From NCBI GenBank assembly GCA_016869415.1, contig VGEI01000224.1, positions 1 through 6,246 of the forward strand: 6,246 nt of DNA, read 5' to 3'. Below the pieces are notes generated by a model. The model saw nothing but the letters and a program-made list of their open reading frames with translations, was not told where the DNA came from and ran no database searches. Positions 5,385 through 6,246 of this stretch are shown here, piece by piece; the first letter of the stretch is position 1; each line of letters starts with the position of its first letter. Position numbers and translations under genes: made by a program. The DNA is from Alphaproteobacteria bacterium. GTDB taxonomy: Bacteria > Pseudomonadota > Alphaproteobacteria > CACIAM-22H2.

Positions 5385-5490
5385 AGAGAATACGCTATTG
5401 GAATGGCACGGTTATCAAGAACGTTGTTAATGCGTTATTGGCTCGCGGGTTCAAGTAGCCAGTGCATAATTTGATGGATCGGCGAAGGGC

Positions 5491-5516
5491 TAACCTCTTG
5501 CATTCACGAGAGGTTA
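5491..5516 (+). promoter_or_regulatory. Hairpin covering the IS30 transposase ribosome binding site
   Basis: TAACCTCT (5491-5498) and AGAGGTTA (5509-5516) form a perfect 8-bp stem with a 10-nt loop. The right arm contains AGAGG, the Shine-Dalgarno of the transposase start at 5520. Transcripts entering from outside the element would fold this and block translation, a known self-restraint device in several IS families. Its use here is inferred. Confidence 0.65.
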
Positions 5517-5519
5517 CTG

Positions 5520-5801
5520 ATGAGCCGATACCGGCGAGTAACATATGAGGACCGGTGCCAGATTTATGCGCTGAGCAAGGACGGCGCCAGCCAAGAAGCT
5601 ATCGCCAGGGTTTTGGGTGTCAGCCAAAGCACGGTGAGCCGAGAGCTGCGCCGCAATCGGGGTCAACGCGGCTATCGGTTCAAGCAAGCAGAAGCGAAAG
5701 CCCAAGCGCGGCAGGCGCTACGACGTAAGCCCCGCAAGCTAACGGCGTCCGTGCGGCGCAAGGTCGAAGCGAAGTTGCGCCAGATGCGCTGGTCGCCCGA
5801 G
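5520..5801 (+). pseudogene. IS30 family transposase, N-terminal fragment
   Basis: ATG at 5520 with GAGAGG 6 nt upstream. The 94 native residues show the IS30 N-terminal architecture: YEDRCQIYALSKDGASQEAI leading into a helix-turn-helix (about residues 24-44, AIARVLGVSQSTVSRELRRN), then RGQRGYRFKQA, and a second basic segment KPRKLTASVRRKVEAKLRQM ending at WSPE. In intact members WSPE is followed by QI(S/A) and the DDE catalytic domain of about 230 residues, all missing. The frame runs into WSSP and a stop at 5814-5816, which come from the invading IS3-family end. The DNA-binding part alone could in principle be translated and might bind IS30 ends, but cannot catalyse transposition. Confidence 0.9.
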
Positions 5802-5951
5802 TGGTCCTCCCCCTGAACAGTGGTCCGCCCTGAACTATGTCTTTTGACAAGAAGGAGGACTGCAATGCCGAGGAAGAGGCACAAGCCTGAAGAGATCGTT
5901 TCGAAACTCCGACAAGCCGATGTCTTGATCTCACAGGGCCGAGCTATCGCC
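5802..5951 (+). mobile_element. Left end of an IS3-family insertion sequence, itself interrupted
   Basis: The IS30 reading is broken exactly where TGGTCCTCCCCCTGAACAGT begins; IS3-family ends start with TG. An imperfect direct repeat lies at the end: AGTGGTCCTCCCCCTGAAC (5800-5818) and AGTGGTCCGCCCTGAAC (5819-5835). The orfA gene follows at 5865. The element breaks off near 5949-5951 at the IS256-type end, and its right end is outside the window. The exact left boundary (5801 or 5802) is inferred from where IS30 homology stops. Confidence 0.7.
5865..5951 (+). pseudogene. IS3 family transposase OrfA, N-terminal fragment
   Basis: ATG at 5865 has a strong Shine-Dalgarno (AAGGAGG, 5852-5858, 6 nt spacing). 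The 29 native residues MPRKRHKPEEIVSKLRQADV then LISQGRAIA match the start of the OrfA helix-turn-helix protein of IS3-family elements, normally about 90-100 residues long. The frame then reads K-S-W and stops at 5961-5963 within the IS256 end. The HTH is cut, and orfB with the DDE catalytic domain is not in the window, so no activity is possible. The fragment is too short for most gene finders. Confidence 0.85.
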
Positions 5952-5975
5952 AAAAGTTGGTGACGGCCTGATCTG
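5949..5975. mobile_element. Terminal region of an IS256-family element
   Basis: The segment GCCAAAAGTTGGTGACGGCC lies between the broken IS3 orfA and the stop codon of the IS256 transposase and most likely includes the terminal inverted repeat on the transposase 3' side. The boundary is taken from where OrfA homology ends. The partner repeat and the target-site duplication are beyond the window. Confidence 0.6.
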
Positions 5976-6245
5976 TCAGGCGGCGGCGGTTGCGGTCTGA
6001 CGGTCGTTCGCCATGGCGATGACCTCCAGTCCGTTTGTGAACTTCACCCCCAGGATAAGTTTTGGCAAGAGGGCGTGGCCATCGAGGCGGCGCCAAGTTT
6101 TCTGCGCGCCCTCGACGAGCTTGAACACCATGGCGAGCGCCGTCCTGTTCGAGAGGCAACCTTTGGATCGGATGGTTCGGTGGCGGACGGTCGCGAACGT
6201 GCTCTCGATCGGGTTGGTCGTTCGCAGGTGTTTCCAATGCTCGGC
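5976..6245 (-). CDS. IS256 family (mutator type) transposase, C-terminal part, cut by the window edge
   Basis: On the minus strand from the right edge, 89 residues read AEHWKHLRTTNPIESTFATV, RHRTIRSKGCLSNRTALAMV, FKLVEGAQKTWRRLDGH, LPKLILGVKF, ending in TGA at 5976-5978. NPIES-F--VR-RT and KG--S---AL-M-FKL---A-K-WRRL are the typical C-terminal signatures of IS256-type DDE transposases; the conserved glutamate of the catalytic triad is in the NPIES segment. Full proteins are about 400 residues, so roughly 300 lie past position 6246. No damage is visible in this part, so the transposase may be intact. It is inserted in the IS3-family orfA, opposite in direction. Confidence 0.93.
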   Translation of the reverse strand, partial: AEHWKHLRTTNPIESTFATVRHRTIRSKGCLSNRTALAMVFKLVEGAQKTWRRLDGHALLPKLILGVKFTNGLEVIAMANDRQTATAAA

Positions 6246-6246
6246 A

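Noticed and set aside
1..6246. tRNA, rRNA or riboswitch
   Set aside because: No cloverleaf, CCA-ended arm pattern, rRNA-like stretch or known aptamer core was seen on either strand by eye; a covariance-model search would settle it.

Overview
The window is GC-rich DNA (high G/C at third codon positions in the intact genes). The gene style, with a FCD-type GntR regulator facing a TRAP operon, a TTG start and IS21/IS30/IS3/IS256 debris, fits an alphaproteobacterium of the Rhizobiales/Rhodospirillales kind. This assignment is inference from style, not from a marker gene.

Layout. (1) 1-205: 5'-truncated IS21 helper ATPase (IstB) remnant on the minus strand, running off the left edge. (2) 212-628: a minus-strand open frame of unknown function built largely from a GC-rich tandem repeat (two identical 75-bp units, one partial unit, one decayed unit). 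(3) 695-4404: the only clearly intact functional block. A GntR/FCD repressor-type gene (minus) is divergent from dctP-dctQ-dctM (plus), a complete tripartite ATP-independent periplasmic (TRAP) carrier for an unidentified carboxylate. The 112-bp divergent gap holds nested inverted repeats that look like the operator. A perfect 14-bp stem-loop sits between dctP and dctQ. (4) 4412-4922: the fourth operon gene, a Gfo/Idh/MocA-type NAD(P) dehydrogenase, is cut after about 83 codons and joined out of frame to the last ~87 codons of a FemAB-like acyltransferase. Both are dead; the joint looks like a deletion. (5) 4935-5519: a rho-independent terminator, a small unknown minus-strand gene, then a lower-GC spacer containing a consensus DnaA box. 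(6) 5520-6246: three nested, mutually truncated insertion sequences: an IS30 transposase interrupted after 94 codons by the left end of an IS3-family element, whose orfA is interrupted after 29 codons by the right end of an IS256-family element that runs off the window.

How it works together: the GntR protein probably senses an organic acid through its metal-containing FCD domain and controls dctPQM; DctP captures the solute in the periplasm and DctQM import it. The dehydrogenase that would probably have processed the imported compound has been lost, so the transporter is now uncoupled from its local enzyme. The rest of the window is IS-driven decay on both flanks. I see no convincing new defence, RNA or secretion system. 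The observations most worth checking are the dehydrogenase/FemAB joint, the layered operator, the tandem-repeat frame, and the hairpin covering the IS30 ribosome binding site.
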